Origin: Membranipora membranacea
Taxonomy: Eukaryota; Bryozoa; Gymnolaemata; Cheilostomatida; Membraniporidae
Direction: 5' to 3'
Assembly: GCA_914767715.1 (NCBI GenBank)
Contig: OU612072.1
Span: 11,844,001 to 11,904,000 of the forward strand
DNA: 60,000 nucleotides
Below, piece by piece: positions 50,901 through 60,000 of this stretch. Numbering within the stretch: the first letter of the stretch is position 1; every line of letters starts with the position of its first letter. Under the pieces are notes generated by a model that saw only the letters and a list, made by a program, of their open reading frames with translations, did not search any database and had not been told where the DNA came from. A program made the translations under genes and the position numbers.

Positions 50901-53900
50901 TGACAGTGTAATAACATAACTTCTTAGTCCCCCCTCCCTCCCCGCTTGAGGCAAGAGAAAACTGAGATCAAGTATCTACCCTCCCACATACAAAGGAGTC
51001 TAAACCATAAATCCATCTTATTCAGACAGTGACATGTCGGGCTGGTCTAGAGGTCTTGAGGTCTGGAGAGGACTTGTACAGTAATTCTGCCAGTTTCAAT
51101 CCTTCATACAAAGGAGTGTCAATCATGTCACGAAAGTGACATTGAGTTAGTTCACCTCGTGTTTTTGCCTCTAATCAGTTCACTTGTCCCCTTAGCAACC
51201 TGATATTCTTATATCAATCATAGCGTCAGTTCCTGAGTCGCCAGAAGTCTTGAAGGATACAGTGATGTAATATTGTTGGTAAACTCTCTCTCGACAACCC
51301 GCAATTATTACCACATATTTCTGTCTGCCCGAAGGCTTTCCATTTTAAGATTGGTGCAACAGGAGTATATAGCCATGGTTGACGCTAGGGTTGTGAAGAA
51401 TGATGTTATAAATAACATAAATGTTGATGACAATGGTGACGTTGACAACGGGCAGTGACATGGTTTGATTGATGGGGTCTTCTCTTCCTACAGCCAACAG
51501 TTAAACCATAAACCACAGCTTGCTGGCCTGGCTGGGTAAAAAAAGGGGCGTGTATCAAGGTGTAATTGGTAACGACAGGATGAGAACGGTTTGATGAACG
51601 GTTGGGTTGGTTGGTGGGGAGATTGAATTCGGTATCCGAGCAGAAAGAGAGAGAGCCTACCTGCAGTCGTGATTGTACTGGTTGTTGAGCATAGAGTGTG
51701 AGCTGTGTGCTGGTTTCACAGCTCTGAGAGAAGTGACAGTATTGGTCTGGTGTCTCTCGGTTTTGGTGTTTGGGTCGTACCACTACTCCTCTAATCAAAT
51801 AATCTAAACAGCTGATCAGTGTTAGTGCTTCCTTGGAGGTATCTGAAGCTGCATACATACAGATATTCCTTATCTGTAATAGAACTTATTGGATAAACTT
51901 CTATACACAAGCAACATGGAATTTCTGCACAGCTGACAAAGGATATTTTGTTTGAAGTGGATATCTGAACATAGAATACTGTAAGTAGAAATATTGATGG
52001 GGACGCTGTAGCAGCCAGTACCAGCCACCAACAGGCAACAAACAATATTAAGTTCTGGTTGATCATATCAAATTCATCTTTAGTATGAAGATAGGCAGCA
52101 ATGACAATGTTGTTTGCTATCTCTCTTCATATGGATTATCATATCAGTATTTCCTATCGACAGCTATTATTTAGCTGCCTTTTGCTCTGATAATCTCTCT
52201 TTTGAGATGATTTCTTCCGTTCATTGGACTCAAACGTCAACTTTGGATTTGGATATGAGAGCTAACCAGAACCAATCCATTCATGATGCAAAACCTTGTC
52301 ATAACTGTCAGATTTATAAGCGCTAGCTGTTAGATATTGAATGGAACCTAACATTCAGAAGTTCCTGAGTCATAAGGAGAGCATTCTAACATAGTTCCTC
52401 CACATCCATCAAAATTCTCAAACTCTAATAATATATTATGAGTGTGTCACATCTGGCTTGTGCCAAAAGTATTGATAGCCATTTTAAAGCTGTGCGACTG
52501 TCCATCACAGGATTACAGCCTGTCATCAGGTGCTATTGATATTGCTCTCACCTCTCGTCCTGTTACTAAGTCAATCTTTGGGTTGGCGTTAACCACATTA
52601 AACTCAACGGAGAGGCAAATAGTCTCTTTTTTTGTGATTCATGGTTCAATTTTTGTGCAGCTAGATGTGTTGTAGGAAGTTATTTGGAGACTGGAGCTCC
52701 AGTATCCTAGGCCTTACCACGCCCCCGCTAGATGAGGTTATTTATTGTACTTTGAAGAAATTCAGAACTTCATCAAAACCTGGCAATGAAAGTTGGCATA
52801 ATCTTGAATGATTCACAAAAAAACTTTCCTGTTCCAACCACACAAAAAAAACTTAGATCCTCTTGCTCAGTATCATTAATCGTTGGCATTCAGGGTAAAA
52901 ATAAACCAGGGAATGAGGCGTTGAGAGGGCTTCATTGTCTGCTTAGGAAGATTCACTGATCTGCGATTAAGATGGAAATCAGATTAAATTTCAAGTATAT
53001 GCTATTATATTTAGCCAGTTGAAATTGTTTAATTGATACTGAAATATGTTGGGCTGAGGTACCCCTGATTGTTGGTTCTCAGCTGTCTATGGTTTTACTT
53101 AAAAATCACAGGTGCCAGTACTGGAGAGTTGAGGAAGTCTGATTTTTATCATTATTTGAGTTATAGTTTGTATCACATTTCCTCTTTTTGTTGTCAGTTT
53201 GCCTTTTTGATTTGTCCTCAGCCCAAAGTGTACATACCAAGATAGCTAAATGTGGTCACTTGGTCTCCTTTTTTTTTAATTTAAGAAACACCCACATCTC
53301 GGATGATGCCTTTTTTTCCAATTAGCGAACCACTCAAATGCTCATTCCTTTCATTCAAATGCTTCCATTCAAATGCTCATTCCTGCTCATTCCTGTCATA
53401 AAGACTACCCTGGTCTGAATCGACAATACTGACTTTTGTAAATAACCAACGGCAGTCTCGGTGGCAAAGAGGCTACTTTGAAGTATTTATATGTTTATAT
53501 CTTTGGCAGTCATTTCTCTTCTTCTCACTGCTCAAGAGATAAACTTAGCAGTTTCTTCACCTAGTGGGTTCCTATCATCACGTACTCATCAGACATATAG
53601 TCCTACGGTAGATACAGGCATGACGATAAGAATTTTTATGAACCTTGAGTTTTGCTTGCTGCGGTCAAAATGTTGATTACCTTTATAATCACTGCGTTTT
53701 CAAAAAGGCCAGGATCTCATAGCTGATGCCACTCCTTACTTAGTACATCAATTAGTAATAATGTCATTTAAAGTGGTGATATCATGGTAACAAGGTTATT
53801 AAAGTCACAAAAACATCCATAAGTTTGCCCATTACTAGCCATAACTATCAAATTTCGGCATTTATTGCTAACGATCACAAATTTTTAATGTTATTTTCAA

Positions 53901-56900
53901 TGTTTCTAGTAAACTGGAGCAGCAATTGGAAAAGCAACTTGGTTTCGGAATGTGCATTATTGTTGAGTGACTGGGGCTGATCTCCTAGCAATCTTAGCGC
54001 TAGCCTCACAGCAAAGACTGTTAAAGGGAAGGCAGAGATAGATCGGTTTATAGGTCTGGTGCACATATCAGCATGTTGTCACTTCAAAACCCCTTCTCAA
54101 ATACAAGACAACCTCTATAAACGTTCTCAACTGTAACATCTTGATCAGCGTGGATAATTGGTTATTGGTTATTTCACACTCACGACAATTAATTCCCAAG
54201 GGGAGGGGGGCTTGAGTCTGCCTCAAGGACAGGATTAATGAAATTTAAGATCATAATCTTAGATTATCACAGTACCAAGTTGTGCATTGGTGATCTAAGA
54301 TAAACAGATCAGATATGCATCAATCATCAACAATGAGTCTCATCATGTTGAGAATGATGAGGGCAGTCATGGACACTGCCCAAGAACCTGGTCATGCTCC
54401 CAATATTGTCCTTGGTTCTAGATTAGCTGGAATGTCAAATAATATAGATACTCATGTCAGTTACAACATTTCCTTCCCGTCAACAAAGCATTAATTCTGA
54501 ATCGGAAGGGCAGGTCTTTTTGAGGACATCGAAATCAAATTGGTTCATGACTTGCAGGATCTGCTGTTTATTGATGTCTATAACTAGTCATCAGTTGGGG
54601 TTTATAGGCTGTGCTGGGATCTTGAAATAGCTGAACTCCCCCTTAAACACAGATATCTAGGAGGGCGGAAACTTTTTGAAGCCTGGTAATAATTTGTTCT
54701 TTGGCTCTTTGGCTATACACATGAAACAATGTACCAAGTCGCCATTGCAAGGGTGGATAGGTCAATCACCTGGTTTCTTCCCTTTAATTATTTGTTTTTG
54801 AGCTGTTTTTATCAATCCAGTATGATGTTGTACCGATCACTTAAATTTAGTTACTGCACCGGGGATATATGAACAGGAGAAATGCAAAAAAGAATCTTAA
54901 AGATTTGACGGCCTAACCAAAAACTGTTAACTAAATGGCCATTATTGTTGATTAAGTCAAACCGATAGGGAGCCCCTGTTTGAAAAAAACGTCACTAACT
55001 CACTATCATGCCACTCCAGGCCATAGGCCCGAAGCTTGTTACGCATCAGCATCATTGATAAAAAAAAAACAGATTGACTATGATTGTTGCCACCCTAAGT
55101 TGTCACTGAAGCCTATTAAAAGTCCTGTATTTACAACAACAGGATAAGAGTTTGACAAGTTGACAGGCTAAATCAGATTCACCTGCCAGTCTGTGCTTAC
55201 AACAGTGTAACATGTCCCTCATCTATAGGCAACCTGTTTATAGGCTTCCAATAGTTCCAGGCTTGACTGCCAAATCTCTTGGGGTATAAGTACTTTTAGC
55301 TCCAGCTTCTGGCACGCATGTGTTGTTTTCCAAAAATCTATCGACGAACATAGGTGCTGGATATCATCAATGCTGAAATAAACTTTCAATTTACAGGGGA
55401 CAAGTGGTCCAAGAGCAGTGCACACCAACTATGCCATTGTCAGCTATTCTCATTATTTCATGTTCATTTGAAGGTGGCAATAATAACAACGCAGGACGTA
55501 GAAGACATATAAACAGGAAGTCTCCCACAAAGAGTAATAAGAGCCAGAGAAGTCATAGTGCTGATCGTATATTAGATGAGAAGAAAAGAAAGATGCCTCG
55601 CTTTTTCAAAAGTCTGATGCGCAAAGGTTGGTGTCTAAATTGTTGTGACAGGCTTCTCATTCTGAAAAATGCGTGCTCAACACTACCATGTCCACAGTCT
55701 GAGGTCAATGACAATTGAAAATACACGGCGAAATTGAAGTCTGCCTCCAGCCAAGAGCTTGTCTGGGTTACCTGGAATTATCTAGGACATTTGGCCGCTG
55801 CTTGTCCTCCCCATATTGCATAGCATAGCATATTGCATGGGGGAAATATCATGCACGCTTGTCATCCTATTTATCTACGTTTACGGTGTCCGGTTTTGTT
55901 TTTCTTTTAGTGCCAGACTATTTCCACCAACCAAGCATAATTTCATCTTCTCCTGTATACTCAATTCAATCTCATCCAAACCTAAATTGGTCCTGATTCA
56001 AATTTATCTAGATTAATTATATTCAACTTAACAAATGTCTTCAGGATCTTTGTAATCCTTTTCAATAGTACTATTTATCATCAGTTAATGCTGTCAACCC
56101 ATCAGAGAGAGTCACTGTTCAACAAGGTACTATTCTTCAAGTCCATAAGATGTCCAGATACACACGAAGAGATCAGTGATTTTATATTCTTGGTTTTAAC
56201 GACATGTGTTGCATGTTCCAATATTTGAAGAGTTGATAGATCACTCTCAGATGTGGTGTCTCGAATGTTGGTTTGTGTTTAACTGGAACTGTTTTCAACT
56301 ATTTAAAAAAATAAATGCCTTAAATTCTCGTATCAGTTTGAGTCAACACATCAATCAGTATTTTCAAGGCATATAATATACATTTTCCCAGTGTAATCCC
56401 ATAATAATACCGATCATATTTCAAACCTAATGATCATTAAAACAGTTACCAATTTTCCTTGTCTTTTTTACCTTTTCATGGGATTTGATTTAAAATCAAA
56501 TGGTAACACAGTATATACCACACCATGAAGGAAAATGGATAATTTGTAATCATATAATCACTAGCGGAGAAGGAAGAAATATCCTCTTTCCTGCTGGGTA
56601 TTTGTCAGACGCGGTACTAGGCTACCTGTAACCGTTATAAAGACTGCTGCAGGCATTCACTTTTAACTACTTGCTTTGCATCTGTTTAGTGTCTGATGGT
56701 TACTCACAACTTGTATGAACACTGCGCAATGCTTCATTTATCAGTAAGGTAAAAGTATGTGTTTGAAAACTTGGGACTTTTGCCAGTGTAACTGAATGGT
56801 CAGCCATCTTATACTCTCCATGGTGATCCTTAGCATTGCACTATGAGGTAAATTCCCATTGAACATAAAGGAAAAACCTTAGTTTTCAACCTGGGAACTA

Positions 56901-59784
56901 GGACTGGGAACTGTTGCATTGTGGAACCATACAACATATCCAGGTTGCCTATTTTATGATAGTCAAGAATTTTTCCTTAATAATATGCTTAAAATAAAGG
57001 CGATTGGGGTTATCATGTCCATTTCAAGTAGAGGAAATTCCAAACCATTAACGTCCATCTGATCACCAAGTCTGTTTTTGACATCTACATCCTATTGCCT
57101 AAATCGGTCGGCCACACCTAAATTTGATCTCATCAATGACTTCTGCCTGATGGAGGATAATATGTCCAATGGGGGGAGGTATCTGTTTAAGACCATTTGT
57201 TATTTGACCTTTGTAGAGGCAAACTTGGTTGAACTTGAAAAATGGGCGATTCTAGGAAATGTTCTAGGAAAGACTTTGCATATTGTTTTCTTTTTTTAAA
57301 AACCACACATCTGTTATAACATTGAGCATATAAGATTATACAGTGATAGCTATTTGACGAAGAATTTGGCCTCTGGCCTGACACGAGTGCCCCCCCCTCT
57401 AGGTGGGCGTTTATCTATTGTCAACATGCAGTGTTGCAGACGGGATCTACCAAGCTAAAAAGAATAGGATGTGCCATAACCCGTCATTATACCTTTGTAA
57501 GCCTTTTCAAGCCTACTCACCGACATTCAACCATGGTCATGAAAACATACAGGATGCGATGATTGACCCAAGCTACCCTGAGGCTTCTAGGTATCATGCT
57601 TTCTACTTTATGACCAGGCATGCTATGCATGAGCTGTGATTTACCTGAAGGTGTTTTTTAAATCACCTGCCTGGATCTTCCTGCTTGAAGTGCTACTTGA
57701 ACTGAATGTTTTGCTAAGCGCAGCTTCCTAATTGGTTAGTTGGTCGATCGGAAGTATTGCAGGGAGGGAGTACTCTCTCTCATTGGAAGAATTTTAGAAA
57801 ATAAAAAATACGTTTCCATTTGGACAAACTTCAGTTGTTGATTTAAAACTAAAACTAACAGGAGCGGATCTTAAAATATCTCAATTGATATAAATTTAGG
57901 ACCCTCGTATTACCTCATTTATAGACCTGTCACCTTCATCTGAACACTGTATCACCTGTCATGTGACCACGGTCTCGCCCAACAGACATATCACCCTTAG
58001 GTTCGATCATTGATCAAAATATTTCAGGATATTTACACTCTTAAATGTTTAACTTTCGAATTTATTTTTATATGCAATTTTGTTTATCAATGTTTGAAGG
58101 ACTAATCGAGACCTAGCCTGGTGGGTGGTTAAGATGTAAATGTGACTCTATCAACTTCACAAATTCACACACGCCCAAGCTGCATGTCAACAAGTATCAG
58201 TGAATACTGAACTCACAAAAAAGCGGGTGATGCCTCACATTCTGGGGTGACAAAATTACATAGTTTGGGGCAAAATAATGTGTATAATTATGCAGATATG
58301 CGAAGCCTGTCTTGTTTCATATCAGCATGCCAGGGGAAATGATATACTGTTTGCCGTTTCCCCTCAAGGTATGATAGCTTATAATAAAGCACCTGCTTAA
58401 TAGTTACAGGGATACAGAGATACAGGTTCTGTCATGCTTAACCAAATACTTTTTCGTTAAATTTTGGTCTGAATAATAATGTGCACACGAACACAACAGC
58501 TCATATAAATTTTGGTCTTGGTAATCTAAATTTACATTGATGATGACTTCCTGCCTTCATACATGCTTGTCCGCATCCTCGGCATATTCCTTTCCTTCCT
58601 GCCAAATTAAATCCCACTTCTTCATCATAGACTTTTAATGGGTTTCTCAAGTTGATGACAGTGGTATTGTTTCATGTCTTGAGTGTCAAAACACTCCCTC
58701 AACAGCTGGTAATCTAGAATCAGTAGGGCAGTAAACGTAAATCCCTTTTTTGAGAGTTGTTTGGATTTGTGGAGGAAGATAAGATCTGTGACGTTAGGGT
58801 GCCCTGTCATTTCAAAAGAATTTAAATGACAAACTGAGGAATTTAAGGAGTTACCTAAGCTTTAGAGTTCCAAGATGGGTGTTACTGCGTTGAGATGGTA
58901 TATTTATCTCTTTGCTTTTGCTTGGCATAAACACTTCACCCAAAACCTTTTGAACTTCAAACTTCATAACAAAAAATGTTCCATTAATCAACATAATGTC
59001 TTCTTTCTCTTTGTTAGCATTGCATTCCAAAGTGCACCAAAAACAATAAAGTGATTTTATTAATTTTCAATTTCCATTCCTTAATTTGACAACCTTTGGA
59101 GCTGTAAACTATGTCAGAACTTTTTAATTCCTGTGGTTGACAACTTCTCTCTTTCATCTTGCTTGGTTTTGAGTTTAACATTTTGGTGTAATTAAATAGG
59201 CAATAAAAATATGAGTAAAACTTTACAAACTACTCAGGTATGAAATATAGCTTCTGTACAGTTTATAAATGTCCTCCTTTCCAGCGCAGACTCCCCAACA
59301 CCATTGCAAGATCTTCTACGCATATGTCATACGCCATCTATATCGTGTCATGCCGCGTCTATGTAGTTCGATTGATTTCAATCAAATCGGTGCAAAATTT
59401 CTAGCTACATTCGATGGTGTTTGTCACTTCCTCAATCTACCATCTACTTGTATCCCAAGGGTGTTGTTCCCCATGACGGTTCTATGAATTTAAGAAAAAA
59501 TCTAATCATTGGTACCTGGATGTGTCTGGTTACTTTCAATTACATCCACATTTCGTCGAAGGCGTTATAATTATTTAATTTTAATGACCACTTAATTCAT
59601 TGTAGCAAAAAGTAAGTCTGATTTGATGCAGCCTGACCCTGACTTTGAGCACATACCACAGCCAGAGGGCCCAGCCTCAGATACAGAAGAACATCGCAAT
59701 GATTACGGGCACGAGGAAAACGGCCACCACCATGATGAGTATGATGATAATCTCGGGGCTAAAGGAGAATTCCTTGACACTTGG
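26853..59784 (+). CDS. Large disordered scaffold-like protein, six exons in view, 3' end outside window
   Basis: Coding exons 26824-26984 (ATG at 26853), 27318-27527, 28095-29235, 41734-42213, 55474-55626 and 59606-59784 join with phases 0, 0, 1, 1, 1 and leave in phase 0, giving about 765 residues before the window ends. Every donor begins GT and every acceptor AG. The product is low in hydrophobic residues: Pro/Lys-rich start (KKVPPPRPKTPP, PPARPKR), long acidic segment, Ser/Thr-rich centre, basic block KKRKMPRFFKSLMRK, then an acidic His/Asp-rich block. PPARPKR fits a class II SH3 ligand (PxxPxR). No folded domain is visible; it probably lies downstream. Adaptor or Rho-GEF-like proteins have such N-termini, but I do not recognise the family. 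Other exons may be missed in the 12.5 and 13.3 kb introns. Confidence 0.7.
27318..27527 (+). CDS. Scaffold gene, proline-rich exon
   Basis: Seventy codons in phase 0 at both ends: acceptor TTCAG before 27318 and donor GTAAGT at 27528. It starts exactly on an ATG (MVKQTYAQSPKKVPPPRPKT), so translation may begin here instead. It is Pro/Lys-rich at first, then Ser/Thr/Lys-rich. Confidence 0.7.
27714..27782. repeat. 33-base-pair hairpin (first of two)
   Basis: Left arm 27714-27746 and right arm 27750-27782 are complementary at about 31 of 33 positions around a three-base TAG centre. It begins CTTGGACGAGGGAGTTT and ends with its complement. It lies in the intron between exons 27318-27527 and 28095-29235. 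Confidence 0.95.
27781..27841. repeat. 30-base-pair hairpin (second of two)
   Basis: Arms 27781-27810 and 27812-27841 pair at 28 of 30 positions around a single central A. It abuts the first hairpin, overlapping it by two bases, and the two share no obvious sequence. Confidence 0.95.
28095..29235 (+). CDS. Scaffold gene, long disordered exon
   Basis: Acceptor TATTATAG before 28095 and donor GTGAGT at 29236 bound 1141 bases, entering in phase 0 and leaving in phase 1. The start is basic with PPARPKRTESHKEKNH and RPSRPRAPRP; then KPDPSAYNDPTIYEAAF with two tyrosines. A short Leu/Gln heptad-like stretch (ILQQKLATLNAQLRYIDQKA) could be a coiled coil. The remainder is acidic, with SSSEEDDYFD resembling a CK2 target, and ends WPAPPYPDIILEEDGSDQ. 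Confidence 0.85.
29236..33187. other. Large intron, first part
   Basis: Nearly 4 kb of AT-rich sequence with only short chance frames. The last 200 bases hold three copies of a CTGCTTGGATT motif just before a TATA-like box. No phase-1 exon with good splice sites was found by eye. Confidence 0.5.
32983..33090 (+). repeat. Three spaced copies of a GCTTGGATTATCT motif
   Basis: GCAGCTTGGATTATCT (32983-32998), GCTGCTTGGATTATCT (33039-33054) and CCTGCTTGGATTCA (33077-33090) lie 100-205 bases upstream of the TATA-like box at 33189. They may be binding sites for a promoter factor or debris of a local duplication. Confidence 0.55.
33189..33196 (+). promoter_or_regulatory. TATA-like box of an internal alternative promoter
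   Basis: TATATAAT is placed about 63 bases before the ATG at 33252. It precedes a locally GC- and CpG-richer block that ends in a strong donor. Confidence 0.45.
33252..33384 (+). CDS. Probable alternative first coding exon of the scaffold gene
   Basis: ATG at 33252 (A at -3) opens 44 codons (MTVSETAAHLNAQHKIASCK, then VKRIGSFQNRQQLPQLPQ) ending in phase 1 at donor GTGAGT (33385). That phase matches the exon at 41734: A|GC makes Ser, giving LPQ-STTLEP. An ATG at 33225 is also in frame but would lie too near the predicted start site. Composition is distinctly richer in GC and CpG than its surroundings. The product would lack the first three coding exons. It could belong to a separate transcript instead. 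Confidence 0.5.
34195..34302 (+). repeat. 8-base minisatellite
   Basis: The unit CACATAGT is repeated about 13 times with variant blocks: CACATGGT twice and CACATACC four times. The grouping of like variants shows that the array grew by local duplication. Confidence 0.92.
34721..34743 (+). repeat. Homopolymer G23
   Basis: Twenty-three G in a row. Such a run can form G-quadruplexes and is also a common assembly or sequencing uncertainty. Confidence 0.9.
41734..42213 (+). CDS. Scaffold gene, Ser/Thr-rich exon
   Basis: Exactly 160 codons in phase 1 at both ends, acceptor TTTGTAG and donor GTGAGC. It contains a Met/Leu-rich stretch (RLQEMRELSKASLLMLHDTP), a Ser/Thr-rich middle, a basic run (KRDRKAKDAAPAPP) and SLRQMALRIDPRSYL. 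Being phase 1-1, it can be skipped or can follow either first exon without a frame change. Confidence 0.85.
48259..48310 (+). repeat. Dispersed direct repeat, copy 1
   Basis: TTCATCTTATAGATATACAG and the following bases to ATCATTTCAT recur at 49737-49789 with only one inserted A. The flanks differ apart from a nearby GCGTTATG. Confidence 0.9.
49737..49789 (+). repeat. Dispersed direct repeat, copy 2
   Basis: Near-identical to 48259-48310 and in the same orientation, 1478 bases downstream. Confidence 0.9.
51037..51105 (+). mobile_element. tRNA-like SINE fragment
   Basis: TGGTCTAGAGG (51043-51053) matches the A box consensus TRGYNNANNGG exactly, and GTTTCAATCC (51093-51102) is a near B box. 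Spacing is like a tRNA, but no clean cloverleaf forms. Confidence 0.3.
53331..53396 (+). repeat. Imperfect short tandem repeat
   Basis: CATTCAAATGCT and GCTCATTCCT alternate in several partial copies over about 65 bases. Confidence 0.7.
55474..55626 (+). CDS. Scaffold gene, basic exon
   Basis: Fifty-one codons, phase 1 at both ends; the acceptor ends TTTGAAG, and the donor GTTGGT is weak. It starts Asn-rich (GGNNNNAGRRR) and is strongly basic, with KSQRSHSADRILDEKKRKMP and FFKSLMRK, which looks like a membrane- or nucleus-targeting basic/hydrophobic patch and a possible phosphorylated RSHS site. Confidence 0.8.
55627..59605. other. 4 kb intron
   Basis: AT-rich, with no supported exon or recognisable repeat. 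Confidence 0.5.
59606..59784 (+). CDS. Scaffold gene, acidic exon (last in window)
   Basis: It enters in phase 1 (G|CA gives Ala) after acceptor CATTGTAG and leaves in phase 0 at donor GTAAGC. It encodes KSKSDLMQPDPDFEHIPQPE followed by an Asp/Glu/His-rich run (HEENGHHHDEYDD) and ends FLDTW. The reading frame continues in exons beyond 60000. Confidence 0.85.
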
Positions 59785-60000
59785 GTAAGCTGCCTTTCTT
59801 TCTTCTCTTCAGTGCTAGGGAATGCAACATTGAAGCTGCTACGTCCTTCAATATTTTTCTTATATCAGCGATTTTCAAGATAACTGGGGGTTCCCCTTCA
59901 GGAGGGGCGACTAACACGCCATTTCCTGGTTAACCCCAAAGAAAAAATACATATGTTAATCATAATACTTTAAAGGTTCATGGTGTCATCAGGATATAGG

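Larger units (their letters stand above)
42214..55473. other. 13.3 kb intron
   Basis: No exon could be supported. It contains a pair of 52-base direct repeats (48259 and 49737) and two weak tRNA-like fossils (about 44930-45140 on minus and 51037-51105 on plus). The 51.4-52.1 kb part is less AT-rich with minus-strand open frames, which could mark an unrecognised leader exon. Confidence 0.5.

Noticed and set aside
51406-51858. 150-codon open frame on the minus strand
   Set aside because: No motif, no splice partners and no codon pattern typical of the real exons here. It may only reflect a less AT-rich stretch.
51791-52066. Minus-strand frame with a signal-peptide-like start
   Set aside because: The hydrophobic start is followed by unstructured residues and a stop. 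No conserved feature or partner exon was seen.

Overview
The window is nuclear DNA from an animal, probably an invertebrate; I cannot place it more precisely. The coding sequence is broken into short exons with GT/AG introns of about 0.1 to 13 kb. The intergenic DNA is AT-rich and carries a non-LTR retrotransposon, tRNA-like SINE fossils, foldback elements and minisatellites. The gene content is metazoan: a microsomal CYP2-clan cytochrome P450, a tectonic protein of the ciliary transition zone, the nucleolar methyltransferase RRP8 and a large disordered scaffold-like protein. There are no operons, Shine-Dalgarno sites or CRISPR arrays.

Layout. 1-1158 is the 3' part of a LINE reverse transcriptase gene cut by the window edge, followed by its 3' tail. 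3220-8721 (+) is a complete nine-exon cytochrome P450. 9643-14921 (-) is a complete seven-exon RRP8 gene, convergent with the P450, with two foldback elements in its introns. 14929-17842 holds two inverted-repeat structures, a tRNA-like fossil and a probable broken coding fragment on the minus strand. 17843-23923 (+) is a complete eleven-exon tectonic gene. From about 25.25 kb to the right edge one plus-strand transcription unit is inferred: a TATA-like promoter and possible leader exon, then six coding exons at 26.8, 27.3, 28.1-29.2, 41.7, 55.5 and 59.6 kb whose splice phases all agree. It continues beyond the window. A second TATA-like promoter and first exon at 33.2 kb would join the fourth coding exon in phase and give a shorter protein.

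The four genes do not form a pathway. RRP8 acts on rRNA and chromatin in the nucleolus, the P450 in the endoplasmic reticulum and tectonic at the ciliary transition zone. The fourth product is unrecognised: low complexity, proline-rich, basic and acidic, with candidate SH3-binding motifs and no folded domain in view. Most of 29-60 kb is intron with only repeats and scattered chance open frames. Exon limits were set by hand from splice signals, phase continuity and recalled family features. No alignment or transcript data were available.
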